From: Pelodera strongyloides
Taxonomy: Eukaryota > Nematoda > Chromadorea > Rhabditida > Rhabditidae
Assembly (NCBI GenBank): GCA_036852015.1
Contig: JAANDG010000582.1
Coordinates: forward strand, 26,990 to 90,989
DNA: 64,000 nucleotides
Direction: 5' to 3'
Positions 13,601 through 25,578 of this stretch are shown piece by piece. The notes below the pieces were generated by a model. It made no database searches, was not told where the DNA came from, and was given only the letters and a program-made list of their open reading frames with translations. Every line of letters starts with the position of its first letter. Position 1 is the first letter of the stretch. The translations under genes and the position numbers were made by a program.

Positions 13601-16600
13601 CTGTTTCTTCGCATAGGCCAGCGCAGCTAAACATAAACAATTAAGCTAATTTCTAATTTTCCCCGTTTCCATTACAAAGTGGTACTTAAATACAAATTAC
13701 AAACGAAAGTTTCGAAAAGGTCGTCTTTGTCGTTAACTTACGGTATATCAACAATAAGGTTCCTTTACATAAGAATAAAGAATGTAATTTAAAAAAAAAT
13801 AAGATAAAGCTCACAACGTTACACATTACGCCACAAGGGACAATGGCTTAGACCTCTTGCAGGCAGTGAAAGACAGCACACATCAAAACTATGCTAAATG
13901 GGTATATCTGTTCCGCCAATAAAATCAAGATCAGATTATCTCAAAATCCAAATCCAAAAACGCTAACCATCCTTGTTTCTGTCGATCAGCAGCTTTTCTA
14001 AACATGTGCCGAGTACCTTAGCAACCAGAGGGCAATTGTCACGACGAACTGTCTCGAGACCCTAAAGAACCACAGTAAGGTTCGGCCGCTAGCGGCGCTA
14101 ATTGTCATTCACTCTCACTCATCGTTAGGCACTCGGTATCGGTCAATATGTCAAGCTATATATAAACCAATCGTATCTCAATCCAAGCTCATAGATTTTC
14201 ATCACTCTAGTGACGCCGTATAGCCGTATGCACGAACAGTGAAAGGCTTAGGAGAATTTGTCTCTACGTGTCTCTGATTCGTGCGATCTTTCTCTCATCT
14301 CCTACTGGAGATGGGAGCATATTCCCAGTGTCCGGCCACAGGGGCCCAATAGTTTCCCTACTGTGTGCAGTGTGTGCTCAAGTCTACAGTATCTACCCCT
14401 ACAGTAAAACATGAACTCATCCGTATGCAAATATTGTAAATGGCATTAACAAAACAAAATCCCAACCTTGCAATCCATCTTGTCGTGCTTGTCGGGCTTC
14501 GTGAAGTACAAACCGGCGTAGCGCTTCTTGTTGATTAGCAAGTAGGGGAAGTAGACCTAAATTATAAGTAAACGTGCCACCTCGAAGTGACAAGACAAGT
14601 CGCGTTACAACAACAAAACAAAACAGTGACGGCCAATAACAATAATAATAAAATATACACAATACATTCCATATTCAAATCCTCAAACTCATTCCCCTAC
14701 CTTTTCATCAACTTCACCTTCACGGGCGCTTTAAAGCGAAACACCGGCTGGTTTTTGAAACGCATTGCGTACACCTGCTTTCTTATGCAGCATTTGCAAA
14801 TGAGCAAAAACCCAATTAGACCCCCACTTTGCATAAATGCATAGAAAAGCAAGTACTTGAGATGCGTTTCAAAAACCGGTCGGTATTTCGCTTTAAATAA
14901 CTAGCATGTACAATGCAAACACGACAGTACTTACTCATACAGAGCAACAAAAACATATAGCAATGCCACAAAATGGACAAAATGAAACCCGTACCTTTTC
15001 AAATTCCAATTTAATAGGCGCTGTGAAAATCTTGCTGACTTCTGTGGCCGCGTGTTGTCCAATCTCCATTGCCTGTGCCACTGTTTCCACGCCGAATTTC
15101 ACCATCACAGAATCGGTGTCACCGTAAATCACCTAGAAAAACCTTTATATTGAAAATCTAAGAATCCTAAACATAATAAAAAGGGAATTAGATTATTAGA
15201 TTGCCCATGCCCAATACTTCTGGAAATATCTCATGACAGGAATCCCAAAACCCCAAGTGCAAACGGGGACGTCAGTAAAGTCTGATTACCAAAAAGTAAT
15301 CTAGAAACCACATGTTACATCATGTGAACCCATCATGCGAACCAAGTGAGATTTTGTTCATTTCACGCGCACAAACATCACAGAATACACTACAGTTAAT
15401 AAAATAAAATAAAAATTAAACCAAATCAAATAGTAACACACAAACTAACCTTCGCATCTTCCGGACACTTTCCATCCATCGCTCCCTTCTTATACGAGCT
15501 TTCCACTGTATTCTTTGTCAGTTCAATCATTTGACGTCCGAAAGCGGTGACCGACTGTGAGATCTCCAGACACGGCAGTTTACCCACTGTAGCGCCGGTG
15601 AAACCATAAACCGAATTGGCAGAAATCTAAAACAAATACTAATCATTTTCATACAAGCTCAGAGCTTTATATGGTTTTCTATCAGCTAATTCCTTGAACT
15701 AACTTTTAGTTTTACATGATTTTCTATCAGCTAATTCCTTGAACTAACTTTTAGTTTTACATGATTTTCTATCAGCTAATTCCTTGAACTAACTTTTAGT
15801 TTTACATGATTTTCTATCAGCTAATTCCTTGAACTAACTTTTAGTTTTACATGATTTTCTATCAGCTAATTCCTTGAACTAACTTTTAGTTTTACACAAT
15901 TTTCGAACAGCTAATTCCATGAACTAACTTTTAGTTTTACATGATTTTCTATCAGCTAATTCCATGAACTAAACAACAAGTTCGAATCATCATTAATTCA
16001 GTTCCACTCAACTTGGCAAAGAGACCTAAAAAACTATATTCATCAAAATGACCTAGCAATTGAAACCGAGGTGAAACACCGTGAAATTGAATCGTACGTT
16101 CAACTAGTCAAAGTTTGGAACGTCCCACTAACTCCCACATTTCGCTATCATCGCCTGGAACCTTTGGGCATCTAATTTCCGCAAGTGAAAAGCCAAACGA
16201 TTACCTTCAACGCAAGCTGTCGACCATTAAGCACCATTTTCTTAAAATCGTCCGTCTCGTTCTTCAGATCATTCTTTGCGCGCTTCCTGTAACAATATGC
16301 ACACACAGAAACGTAATCACTATGCAAACCGCAAACATGTACGGTATATAAATCGAGCGAAACACGCTGATTTTCACCCGATCCACACACTATTGAGACA
16401 CCTTTATTATATGGCTTACTTATTCTAGACCTTTCATTTACGAATTCCTCTGTATTTCTTTGCGTATTTTCTCTCCCTTATTGAGGGACGAGTTCGAGAT
16501 TTCGAGAGAATTAAATGAGTAAAATTGAGGTTTCTGTAACATTTTACAACAGAATACAGTACGGGATTTTGCTCACCACGTTATAAATTTGCCAAGATTA

Positions 16601-19600
16601 TGGATTACTAAACCAAGTCACTAAGTATGTAGAATGAACACCAGTGGTGTTCATTCTACATACTTAGTGTACACCAGTGACACTTTATCATGCTTACCGC
16701 CTTACCGGCCTACCGTAACGTGGACAACCAACAAACAAACTAACAAACCTGGCACCTAAGAGGTCCTCCAAAATCACAGGCAACAGTCCGCGACGGTGTT
16801 CTGTTGTGCAAAAATAGTTACCGGACGGAGTTTTTATATAATCCTTACCCTCTTCACCCAACGGACTCTAAAAGAAAAAAAAAGAAATTTAAAAATATCA
16901 CGAAATACACAAGTACAATAAAAACCAAATTTTCAAAAGTGTGAATTTGCCCAAAAACACAGTTGTGCTTAGCAAAGCCGTCGCTATAGCCGTCCTAAGT
17001 CCCTGGTACTTATACATGAGAGCGTACCTTCAACAAAGTTGTGTAGCAGAGATTATGTGCAATCATAATCGATGGGTATAGTGAAGCAAAATCGAGCGTG
17101 GCAATTGGAGTGTTGTAGAATCCACGGATTGGTTCAATGACGGTAGCGCCTTCGTAGCTAAAAATGGATAATCATCATAAAATAAAATGTAAAACACTCA
17201 TCCTTTAATCAACATGCAGATGGGTCTTAACAACACACTATTACAGTAACACGGCTCAGAAAACCTACAAACTACATATATTAATCAATACCTACGGAAA
17301 GCTTGAAGAAAGCTTGAACAAGAACGACGTAAGAAGGAATTGAATAGAACTAATTCCCAACTCACCCCACGTCTTCACCACCTCCCTGAGCTTCAATGAC
17401 TGGGAGAAAGAAGTGTTCCTTCTTGCACTTTCTCAACATCATGGACAGAATCTAGGAATGTAGTAAATTAGGAATAAATACTAGATTATCTTTAATTATT
17501 CGTTTGAATTGGCAAAACCAGGTTTATTTTTAGGAAATGGTCAGCTTCAGCGTTAAGCTTGCCAACAATAATTCCCATTATTCCCAAGGGGAGCGGAATA
17601 TACTTGTTGCACAATGTTTTTCAAACACATTTTTTGCGTTCCCGTCTAGGACAAGAGCAAGAGCTGAGTTCTTTCTTGCAACCTAAAAATTCTAGAAACT
17701 AATCACGCTGTGTTACGTGGTACATGATATGTGAGAAGGATTTCTGGTTCTACATCACAAATCCTCTAGCTAATGGTAAGATAAGGTAAGGTAAGTAGAG
17801 ATTATCCAATGTTCGTACCTTGATCTGCTGTCCTCTTGAAAGGAGATAATTAATCGGAACTCCCGTCACCCTCGCCATTTCCATGTAATTGATAATTGAC
17901 ATCAGTTTGTCCAAGATACGCAGTGGGAGAGCCGCGTCCTTCATACAGTAGATTGCAAGCCTGAAATTCGCTGAGTCATAGAAGTCGTCCAGCCTTCCAG
18001 CTTCCACCCAGAGGCCATATTCACCATTCACCACTAAATTCCCCATGGGGAATTCCCCGACTTTTTCTCTGCGTGGCCCACATTAGAATGATATTTCCTG
18101 CCCCAGGGACTCTTTCCCCAAGGGACAGAGTGGTGAATATGGCCTCAGTATCAGTAGTCTATAGTCTCTGCGAGCCGAGACAGAATAGAATAACAAATAC
18201 CATCACTACAAAGAGCCAAAGGTCAGAAACAAAAAATATCCCACCGCCTCCTACTCTGGTCGTCTCCGCACTGTAGGTCGGGAATAATGCTATGTTCAAC
18301 GTCTTCCTTTTGTTCGGACAAAAAGTGGTAAGAGACCGAGTTGAGGGTGTAACTTCGAAGTTTGTAGTCACGGAGCACAACCTAAGATTCACATTCCATT
18401 TTGCATATACTTCGCATACTTTAAAGTAGTCTCTAAGTCTCTATCCTCGCAATTGAGCTGCGGCTGCGAACCTAACCTCATTTATTCTCAGTTTCAAGTA
18501 GTCGCTCTAATGGACAAATACATGAACCTTACATTTTAGTTGAATAAGAAAATATCATTATATCATACAAACATCAAAGCACGAAAGCACATACCTGCAA
18601 TACATCAAAAATGATGCGTCCATGAATGTCAATGTTCTTATTTACACGCGAACCCATTTGTTTACTTGACAGTGTAGATTCACGGACCTGTAACAAGAGA
18701 TGTAACTAAATTTCATTTCGATCTTTCCCTTAATACAGAGGAACATATGCAAAAAACTATAAGACAAAAACTTGACAGTACGGGGAAAATATTAGGTAAC
18801 GCCAATAAACACCTACCGAAGAAGCCTTATCACGCAGGCGCCCAAGGAAAGCAACTTGTGGCAGTTTCAAGGTCTAAAAACAAAATATGTAAGAAAAACA
18901 TACACTGGCAAAAACTGAACACTGATTCAGTGTCCTCCTACAACACGATAACACTGCACTAGAAGATTTCTAGAAAAGAACCATCTTCTAAAACGCTAAA
19001 CGCTATCACCAAACATTTGCCGATGGACACCGGGGAAACAGGAAACTTACTTTGGCTCGATCCAAAATGTAGGGTAAATCAAAGTTCAAAATATTGTAAC
19101 CGGTCAGAATGTCAGGGTCAACCTTGCGAACGAAATCTGCCCAACTGAAACGAAAAATTAATAAACCTAAAAAAAAACTATGATTACACCCGTACATAAT
19201 CAAGATACTCAAATAAGAATGCAAGTAAGAATGTACTTAATGTTAACACCGACAATATGACATTGCATACAACTTAAACCTCTGAATCAACTATAATAAA
19301 CAAATGAACAAACCTTTCCAAAAGGTTCTGCTCCGTTGCGCATTCAATAATATCCGAACCGATCACAGGAGAACAGGTACCCAGAACAAAACAGCATCGA
19401 ATAAAGGGCTCCGACTGAAACAAATTGACAGTTTAAACTTAAATAAATACACGAAAAAAACGACAAAGTTTACGTAAGAATTCAGTTGTCCACGATGTGT
19501 TTAAAAAAACAGGCCCGTATTTCGCTTTAAAGTAAAAAACATGGCAACTTACTTGTCCTTCTACCTTGACCATGCACGCAATCTGAATCACTGGATCATG

Positions 19601-22600
19601 TTCTGGCTCGGGAAACACTCCTGAAACGGTTTACATAAATCAACACACTCACACGAAACAATAAGATGCTTACATCTAACAAACTACGCCTTCTATTATT
19701 TCGCATAGACATAGGTAGCAAAGCACGACAATTGACTTAATAATGAAATATGAAAATTTATTTAATAAAGTAGCCTGTCAACGTGTCCCTGACCCTGATA
19801 CTCGACTCGGAACCCACGAATCGAAGGACTGAAGAAATAGCAAAACCACTAACCCCGTCGTCCCATACATTCGATATCAAAAGATAATGTCCTCAATGGT
19901 GCAACTTTGCCCCATTCACCTTCGGGTTCATGCACAATTAAGTCTCGCACATTGACTTCGACTTCCAATTGTGAACTGAAATTAGGTTACTAACATAAGG
20001 AATGACATACTAAAACCGCTTATACTATTAAAGCGAAATCGGTTTTTGAAAGCAAGTTCTTACGTATTTATGCTAAGTAACTCGAACTTAGCTCAATTTT
20101 TATTCTAATTTATACTCATTTGCACATGCTGCGTAAAACTACAAGTGTTCACGATGCGTTTTAAAAACCCGCAAGTATATCGCTTTAAATTTATTAACAC
20201 ACTGAGGTGGAAAATTAACATACCGCAATATTCAATAATTAAACTAATTAAGTGAATATAATAAGTGTTCTCCACAAAAAAATAAAAATAAAAAACGATA
20301 TCAACTTACTTTGATTGCTGCCTGTTTTTCAGGATCCTCGCCTTTTCAACCGGAACTTCAATCCAGCCACAGCCAACCACACCGGTCTGGGCCATGAACT
20401 TCACCTCGGCATCGATATTCGACTCGAATAGGCTGGCTACCTAACCCAATTATAGATGGGTCTGAGTCTTGACTCTTGACTATCTATTTTCTCAAAGTCT
20501 CAAACAACAATAACAATCTCAAAATTTGATTAACTTTATATCATTCAAGCTCGATATCCTAGCTTTTTGTTCAGCAAAATAAGCAAAAAGTACGTTGAAA
20601 TGCCTAACAATTGTGATATTTGGTTTTGGGAATATATGTGGACTAAAGGGGAGCGGTGAAGAGTTACAACACCATTGAATTAATTTAATTATTAACAAAT
20701 TGTCAACCTCACCGAAATGTTTCCATTTCCCATTAGATTCACTCCAACTTTCAGTTCTTGTCTGGCCTTGTGTAAAGTGGAAGTTGTTCCTGATACCTTG
20801 ATAAAGGGCGTTTTCTTGTCCGAACCTAAAAAAACGGAAAATGATATTTCCTTATTAGTTTGAACATTAAAACTTGTTAATTATTTAGATTTAGAGCGGT
20901 GTAAAAACCGGTTTTTAAACCATAATTTGAATTACCAGGTAGTGTACGAAGCATATGTCTACTGTACGATTTTTGAGTCTAATTATACTCATTTGCATTA
21001 AACATATGGGATTGTAGTTGTTCAACATACGCTTCAAAAACCGGTTGGTATACCGCTTTAAAGATTTGTTAAATAGATTCACAAGTGCAATATTCAGAGC
21101 ACCACGATGGGAGTCGAATATGTGCGTCCAGAAAAAAAAGAAATTAAAACGCAGCAGCGCAGGAGGACCTCACTAGAACACAGAACCCACCTTTGTATGA
21201 GTACAGTCCCTCGCCATGAACGATTTTTAAATGAACCAGGTTTTCAGCAACTTTATCCGCCATATTGGAATTCGAACTGGATCTACGCAAATTTGCCGCC
21301 ACAGCAGCATTTAAATGGCGTTGAGCAACATCTGTAAATAAGGTCTTGATGTTGAAAGGCTAATATATTATAGTCGTATGGTGTTGTAGTGGATATGTGC
21401 AAAGTACTTATTGTTAGATTCAAGAACCCAGACGCTTTCCGTGAATTAGGTTGATGTAACGCGGTGCACTTTACCAAGTTAATATTTTAACTGATAGAGA
21501 AGATAAAGAGAAAAGATCTTACCCAAATGTTCTGGTGCAAATCCGGATGGTGCTTGGAAGTAAAAATAGGGGAAGTAGTCGGTGACAACAATGCAAGCAG
21601 AATTTCCTTCCATGGTGATACCTTAACTATTTCGATTTTCTTTGCTCTGGTCTTATGAGAGAGATCTCGCATATCGTTTTCTAGTTGCACTTTATTGCGC
21701 AAAAAAAAAGTTTTTATAGAATAACACATAGTCAACATAACATGTCGGCGGAACGAAACCTGTCCACCTGCACGAAAAATAATACAAGTGAGAAATGTGC
21801 TAATGGACGCACTGAATTGAACAAAATCCCCACGTACCAAAAATTCGAACATTAGTCCGATCGTACGAATTTTGCGATCCTGCTTCAAAATAAGTCTCGA
21901 TGTCTAGAACCTGAAATTGGAAAAGATTCATGAACGGATTCCGACTATAATTATGGCGCGACCTGTCCTGGGCCCTAGAGCCATAGACCCTGCCTTACGG
22001 GATCTTAAAGGGATCGGTTCACCTTAAATTGTGTCTGTTTTTTTTGTTTCTTTATTTTCTATAAGGGATAATAAAAATTTGAAATACAAAAAGTAGTGTT
22101 CAATTTCAATACTCACGAAGATATTGGGTGATAAAGTGGTCGATTGATCGGTCCGAAAAGCAAAAAGGGCAATTGTTCTGCCTTGTTTGTATAGAGACAA
22201 TTACCCTTTTTGCATTCGGGGCCGATCAATCCACCACTTTATCACCCAATATCTTCGTGAGTATTGAAACTGAACACTACTTTTTGTATTCCAAATTTTT
22301 ATTATCCCTTATAGAAAATAAAGAAACAAAAAAAACAGACACAATTTAAGGTGAACCGATCCCAGATCCCTTTAACCTCCCCTGCCGTTTCATGTTTTTC
22401 GTGTTGTTTTCCTCGCTTCTCTCTAATAGGTCAATTGCTATATATCTTAATGATATATATGAATATCATAAACAACGGTGCAGAAAAGTACCTGGATGGC
22501 AATACAATCCTGCTTCGCGATAGGGGAAACCTCATTTCGTTTCCATTTGCTCTGGTCCAACACGGGCTTTTTGGTTGGTGAAGAAAGTTTCGCTGAAACG

Positions 22601-22814
22601 ACAATGACATAGAACATGTCAACACAAAATCTAATGATAATAAATTGTCGTACTTTTCCCTTAGCCAGCACAAGACTCTGTATTCGAGACAACAGCGTCA
22701 CCTACCTAGTTTTTCCAAATGAGCTTCGTATTCTCCCTTTTCTGCAGGCTCTTCCTTGCGACGTTTCGGTGCATGTTCCGGTTGTGGCGCTCCGCGTTTT
22801 GTACTCTGTGACAT
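10621..22814 (-). CDS. pold-1: DNA polymerase delta catalytic subunit (complete)
   Basis: Family-B replicative polymerase with 3'-5' proofreading, nuclear, lagging-strand synthesis. Thirty-one exons (minus): 22706-22814, 22492-22592, 21838-21910, 21523-21621, 21191-21331, 20713-20825, 20310-20440, 19854-19975, 19553-19620, 19314-19414, 19051-19144, 18817-18873, 18595-18687, 18245-18381, 17819-17960, 17366-17451, 17028-17157, 16749-16867, 16205-16286, 15450-15626, 14995-15132, 14467-14556, 13968-14061, 13526-13626, 13082-13184, 12716-12800, 12409-12484, 12221-12271, 11751-11878, 11029-11113, 10621-10731. They join without a frame break to 1078 residues, the usual animal length. Visible motifs: Exo I SFDIEC (about 289), Exo II NILNFD (about 372), Exo III YCMKD (about 484), motif [10 protein letters not shown] (about 575), motif [21 protein letters not shown] split by an intron (about 660), motif C YGDTDSV (about 728), CysA zinc module CLGC...CDHC (about 985) and CysB CQNC...CSARDC (about 1030-1050; 4Fe-4S site in this family). 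All catalytic residues appear intact. Confidence 0.98.
11136..11405. mobile_element. Palindromic MITE, GGGCGCGTTCGGG family, in POLD1 intron
   Basis: A 270-nt element made of two long inverted arms (left GGGCGCGTTCGGGATTGATT, right end TCTCGAACGCGCCC), flanked on both sides by TTA, a probable 3-bp target duplication as in PIF/Harbinger-type elements. A close relative is at 40682-40942 and a longer cousin at 27232-27659. It sits between exons 11029-11113 and 11751-11878. Confidence 0.85.
14731..14896. mobile_element. MITE, TTAA-flanked GCGAAAT family
   Basis: Palindromic ends TTAAAGCGAAACACCGG and GTCGGTATTTCGCTTTAA with the shared block GTTTTTGAAACGCAT near both ends. TTAA borders it on both sides, as expected for piggyBac-type target duplication. 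It lies in a POLD1 intron. Confidence 0.8.
15671..15978. repeat. 45-bp minisatellite in POLD1 intron
   Basis: Nearly seven head-to-tail copies of a 45-nt unit containing TTTTCTATCAGCTAATTCC and TGAACTAACTTTTAG. The first copies are almost identical; the last two carry substitutions (TTTCGAACAG, TTCCATGAAC). Period measured from successive ATCAGCTAAT at 15681, 15726 and 15771. Confidence 0.95.
16619..16669. repeat. Perfect 24-bp hairpin palindrome in POLD1 intron
   Basis: Two 24-nt arms (16619-16642 and 16646-16669), exact reverse complements, separated by AGT. The arm begins CACTAAGTATGTAGAATG. Between exons 16205-16286 and 16749-16867. Perfect identity suggests recent origin or a small foldback element. 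Confidence 0.9.
18011..18147. mobile_element. MITE, GAGGCCATATTCACCA family
   Basis: 137 nt with inverted ends GAGGCCATATTCACCA and TGGTGAATATGGCCTCA, and internal CTTTTTCTCTGCGTGGC. It starts about 50 nt upstream of the 17819-17960 exon of POLD1, within the intron. Confidence 0.8.
20028..20188. mobile_element. MITE, TTAA-flanked GCGAAAT family
   Basis: Ends TTAAAGCGAAATCGGTTTTT and CAAGTATATCGCTTTAA, with an interior resembling the copies at 31699 and 50158 (TTCTTACGTATTTATGC, TTTATTCTAATTTATA). In a POLD1 intron. Confidence 0.8.
20891..21062. mobile_element. MITE, TTAA-type, GCGGTAT subfamily
   Basis: Left end TTAGAGCGGTGTAAAAACC, right end CCGGTTGGTATACCGCTTTAA; inverted and related to the GCGAAAT elements. 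In the POLD1 intron between 20713-20825 and 21191-21331. Confidence 0.7.
22005..22375. mobile_element. TTAA-flanked 370-b palindromic element
   Basis: Two long near-perfect arms: left begins AAGGGATCGGTTCACCTTAA, right ends TTAAGGTGAACCGATCCC plus a short tail, with TTAA at both borders. The arms meet near 22185, each carrying GATATTGGGTGATAAAG or its complement. Transcribed across it, as part of POLD1 intron 2, it would fold into a roughly 170-bp hairpin. Confidence 0.85.
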
Positions 22815-23358
22815 GCTTATTCTCGGCGGAAAGTATTCATTCACGGGACCTAAACTGTTCAAGCATGAAATGCCAGGACATGGTCACGAAACATTGCCAC
22901 ATCCACCAAAACATAGTCCGAACAAACTACTCAACTGTTACAACGAATGTAATAATAAACCAATATTGTACAACGAATGTAATATACAAACGGAAAAATT
23001 TGCGTTGCCGCGCAAAAAAAAGTACATCGGATCAAGAACACGTCGTCGTCGTGGTGTCGTGAATGGAAAAAAGCGGGAAAGTTGGTGTATTTGCTAGACG
23101 ACGCTAAAAGTACCGTACACCTACTAAAAATACGCAGGGAAAGGAGTATGTACGCAGCCAAACTGGAATATCGTACTTTTCAAAAGGAAAATTCTGATTT
23201 TTTGTATTTTTTATGCGTGAAAAATGTATTTGGAGTGTGCAATATTTTTATTTTTGCTGCAGATGAACAGTTATTGCAAATAACTACTCTAAATTGTGCT
23301 AAATTTGTTGCATTTTTTTACCTTGCTTCGTTCATTTTTACTTTATTTTCAGGGTACC
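22815..23358. promoter_or_regulatory. Divergent POLD1 / RPL5 promoter region
   Basis: 544 nt between the minus-strand POLD1 start and the plus-strand RPL5 start, so it must contain both 5' ends. It is rich in short ORFs that I take as chance. It ends in a pyrimidine-rich TTTATTTTCAG directly before the RPL5 leader: either an intron acceptor or a spliced-leader acceptor. No TATA box or other motif can be assigned with confidence. Confidence 0.6.
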
Positions 23359-25333
23359 ATGGCTCTAGTAAAAGTCGTGAAAAATAGGTCTTATTTTGCA
23401 CGCTTCCAAGTTAAGCCCAAGAGAAGACGTCACGGAAAGACCGACTATCGCGCACGCAAGCGTTTGACGGTTCAGGACAAGAACAAGTACAACACACCCA
23501 AGTACAGACTCATTGTCCGTTTCACCAACAAGGACATTGTTGCCCAGGTACTTGTTACTTTGTTTACGCTGTTTGTTTGCTCCTGATGTCCGTGAAAAGG
23601 GAAACTTAGCCATATCTTCGCATGAGAACTGAAATATGCACTTCTGTGTTTATCATTTTATTTGTGTATTCCTTTAGATGTCTTGCTTTTTCAGAGATTT
23701 CGTTGGGTTCATTTTGTGGGTTCGTAAATGCTTTTTTTACTCTTGATGTCTGTATGCAATGCAATTACTATTTCATAATATTTAGGTTGCCTACTCTCGT
23801 ATCGTCGGAGATTTTGTTGTCTGCTCAGCGTATGCTCATGAGCTGCCGAAGTACGGAATCAAGGTTCGTATTTTTCACCATTTGGATTTTTATTGTACCG
23901 AGTTCTGTTTTCGTTTTCATTTGGAATTGTACCTTTAATTTTCTTGTCCACCAAATCCCATCCGAGGATTGTTGTTTGGAGCAGTATGTGCCACCGATTC
24001 GATGGGGTTTTTCCTTCGACTTTTAATTAATGTTCAATCTCGACTGATATTGTCAACTGGTCTATGTGTTTTTGAACCCTTCAGGTCGGACTCACCAACT
24101 ATGCCGCCGCTTACGCCACTGGACTTCTGCTGGCACGTCGTCTGTTGAAGCAGAAGGAAATCGACACAATGTTCAAGGGACAAACCGAGGTTGATGGAGA
24201 GGATTACAACGAGGAGGAAGTTGATGGTCGCAGACCATTCAAGGCTGTCCTTGATGTTGGACTTGCTCGTACTTCCACTGGTGCCAAGGTCTTCGCCGTC
24301 ATGAAGGGAGTTACTGACGGAGGTGTTGATGTTCCCCACAGGTGTGTTTCGGTTGCCTTTTTTCAACGTTTATGTGTACGTCCGGCTAATCACCATAGCA
24401 TAATTCCGTTGACACCCCTCACCGACGAAACCACCAACCAAATTAGCCTATTCCATAAATTTCGATGTTGTTTTTACTAGTATCCATACCACCATCGCGA
24501 GAATATTAGGCACGGTGATACCATAAATAAATCAGAAACGCATCATAAATATATAGAATTTTGGGAAACAATATTTATTTGGATGGTGGTTTGGGCTGTT
24601 CCCGACGTTTTTTATGCTCTGCTAATCACTAATGTTTTGAAGTGTATGGTTAATGAGAAAATTTATATAGGAACACATTGGAATTCATTAGTGAAATCGG
24701 TCTCTTGCTAGACGTATGAAAGTAATTAATTACCGCAACAGTTGATGTCCAGATGAATTCATTGTGACGCCGTTGTTTACACTCCGAATTCATGCGCTCT
24801 TTAATACATTAACATCGATCTTATTGATCCTCACTTTGTGTTCTTATTAGTGAGACCCGCTTCATTGGATATGACCGTGAGGCCAAGAAGTATGATGCAG
24901 AGGCCCACCGTGACCGTATCTTCGGAAAGCACGTCTCCAACTACATGAAGGAAATGCAAGAGGAGGATGAGGAGGCCTACAAAAGGCACTTCTCCCGCTT
25001 CATTGCTGCCGGTCTTAACGCAGACAACCTGGAGGAGGTATGTTATCTGCGTTTTAGGTGTTTATAGTTTAGCTTTTTTGTTCTTGGCTTTCTTGAGCAT
25101 TTCATTACAACGTATACATCCATTATCAAACCCTTTTTAATCAATTTTTTTAGATGTACAAAAAGGCCCATGATGCTATCCGCTCTGATCCCGCCCACGT
25201 CAAGGCTCCTGCCAAGAAGGGTGAACAGAAGAGGCATACTCCTAAGAAGTTCACATATGACGAGCGCAAACAGAGAGTCGCTGAGAAGAAGAAGCTTCTT
25301 TTGGACCTCAAGACACAAATGGAGCAGGCTTAA
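23359..25333 (+). CDS. rpl-5: 60S ribosomal protein L5 (uL18)
   Basis: Binds 5S rRNA and forms part of the central protuberance of the 60S subunit. Five coding exons: 23359-23547, 23786-23863, 24085-24341, 24851-25037, 25154-25333, in frame, 296 residues (normal length). The protein starts [19 protein letters not shown] and contains [54 protein letters not shown] and a lysine-rich C-terminus ending KTQMEQA. Start chosen because it opens the conserved N-terminus and follows TTTTCAG by six nt. Possibly the first gene of an operon with the RS-rich gene 245 nt downstream. Confidence 0.98.
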
Positions 25334-25578
25334 ACCTGACAACTTGCACCTCGTTATTGTTATAAACTTGTTGTTCATATACTATCTTGGTTGTTATTAT
25401 TGATGTTATTCACGTATTATCGTTCCGTATTCATTCAATATTTGATCATTTTATTGGTTCTACTGGTAATTGCCGAACAGTTGCCATGTTCGCATTTCTT
25501 TTAATAACTACGAATATGGTTAGCTATTTTGCTTTTTACGTTCGCGGAAGCAACATAATTTCACTATAAACAATCAGG
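25334..25578 (+). promoter_or_regulatory. Intercistronic region RPL5 to RS-rich gene
   Basis: 245 nt on the same strand between the RPL5 stop and the next start, T-rich, without AATAAA. The next start codon is preceded by ACAATCAG, an acceptor-like site one nt before ATG. Spacing and acceptor suit a nematode operon with SL2-type trans-splicing; two independent genes remain possible. Confidence 0.45.

Noticed and set aside
15671..15978. CRISPR-like array
   Set aside because: Units are contiguous 45-bp tandem repeats without unique spacers, inside an intron of a eukaryotic gene.
21487..21888. 133-codon minus-strand ORF
   Set aside because: It overlaps two genuine POLD1 exons (21523-21621, 21838-21910) and the intron between them in another frame; the true exons match polymerase delta.
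22616..23097. Two long plus-strand ORFs upstream of RPL5
   Set aside because: They overlap the first POLD1 exon antisense and the shared promoter region; composition is not protein-like.
23864..24850. Possible intronic snoRNA in the RPL5 introns
   Set aside because: Ribosomal-protein introns often host snoRNAs, but I could not find a convincing C/D box pair with a terminal stem or an H/ACA fold in any of the introns.
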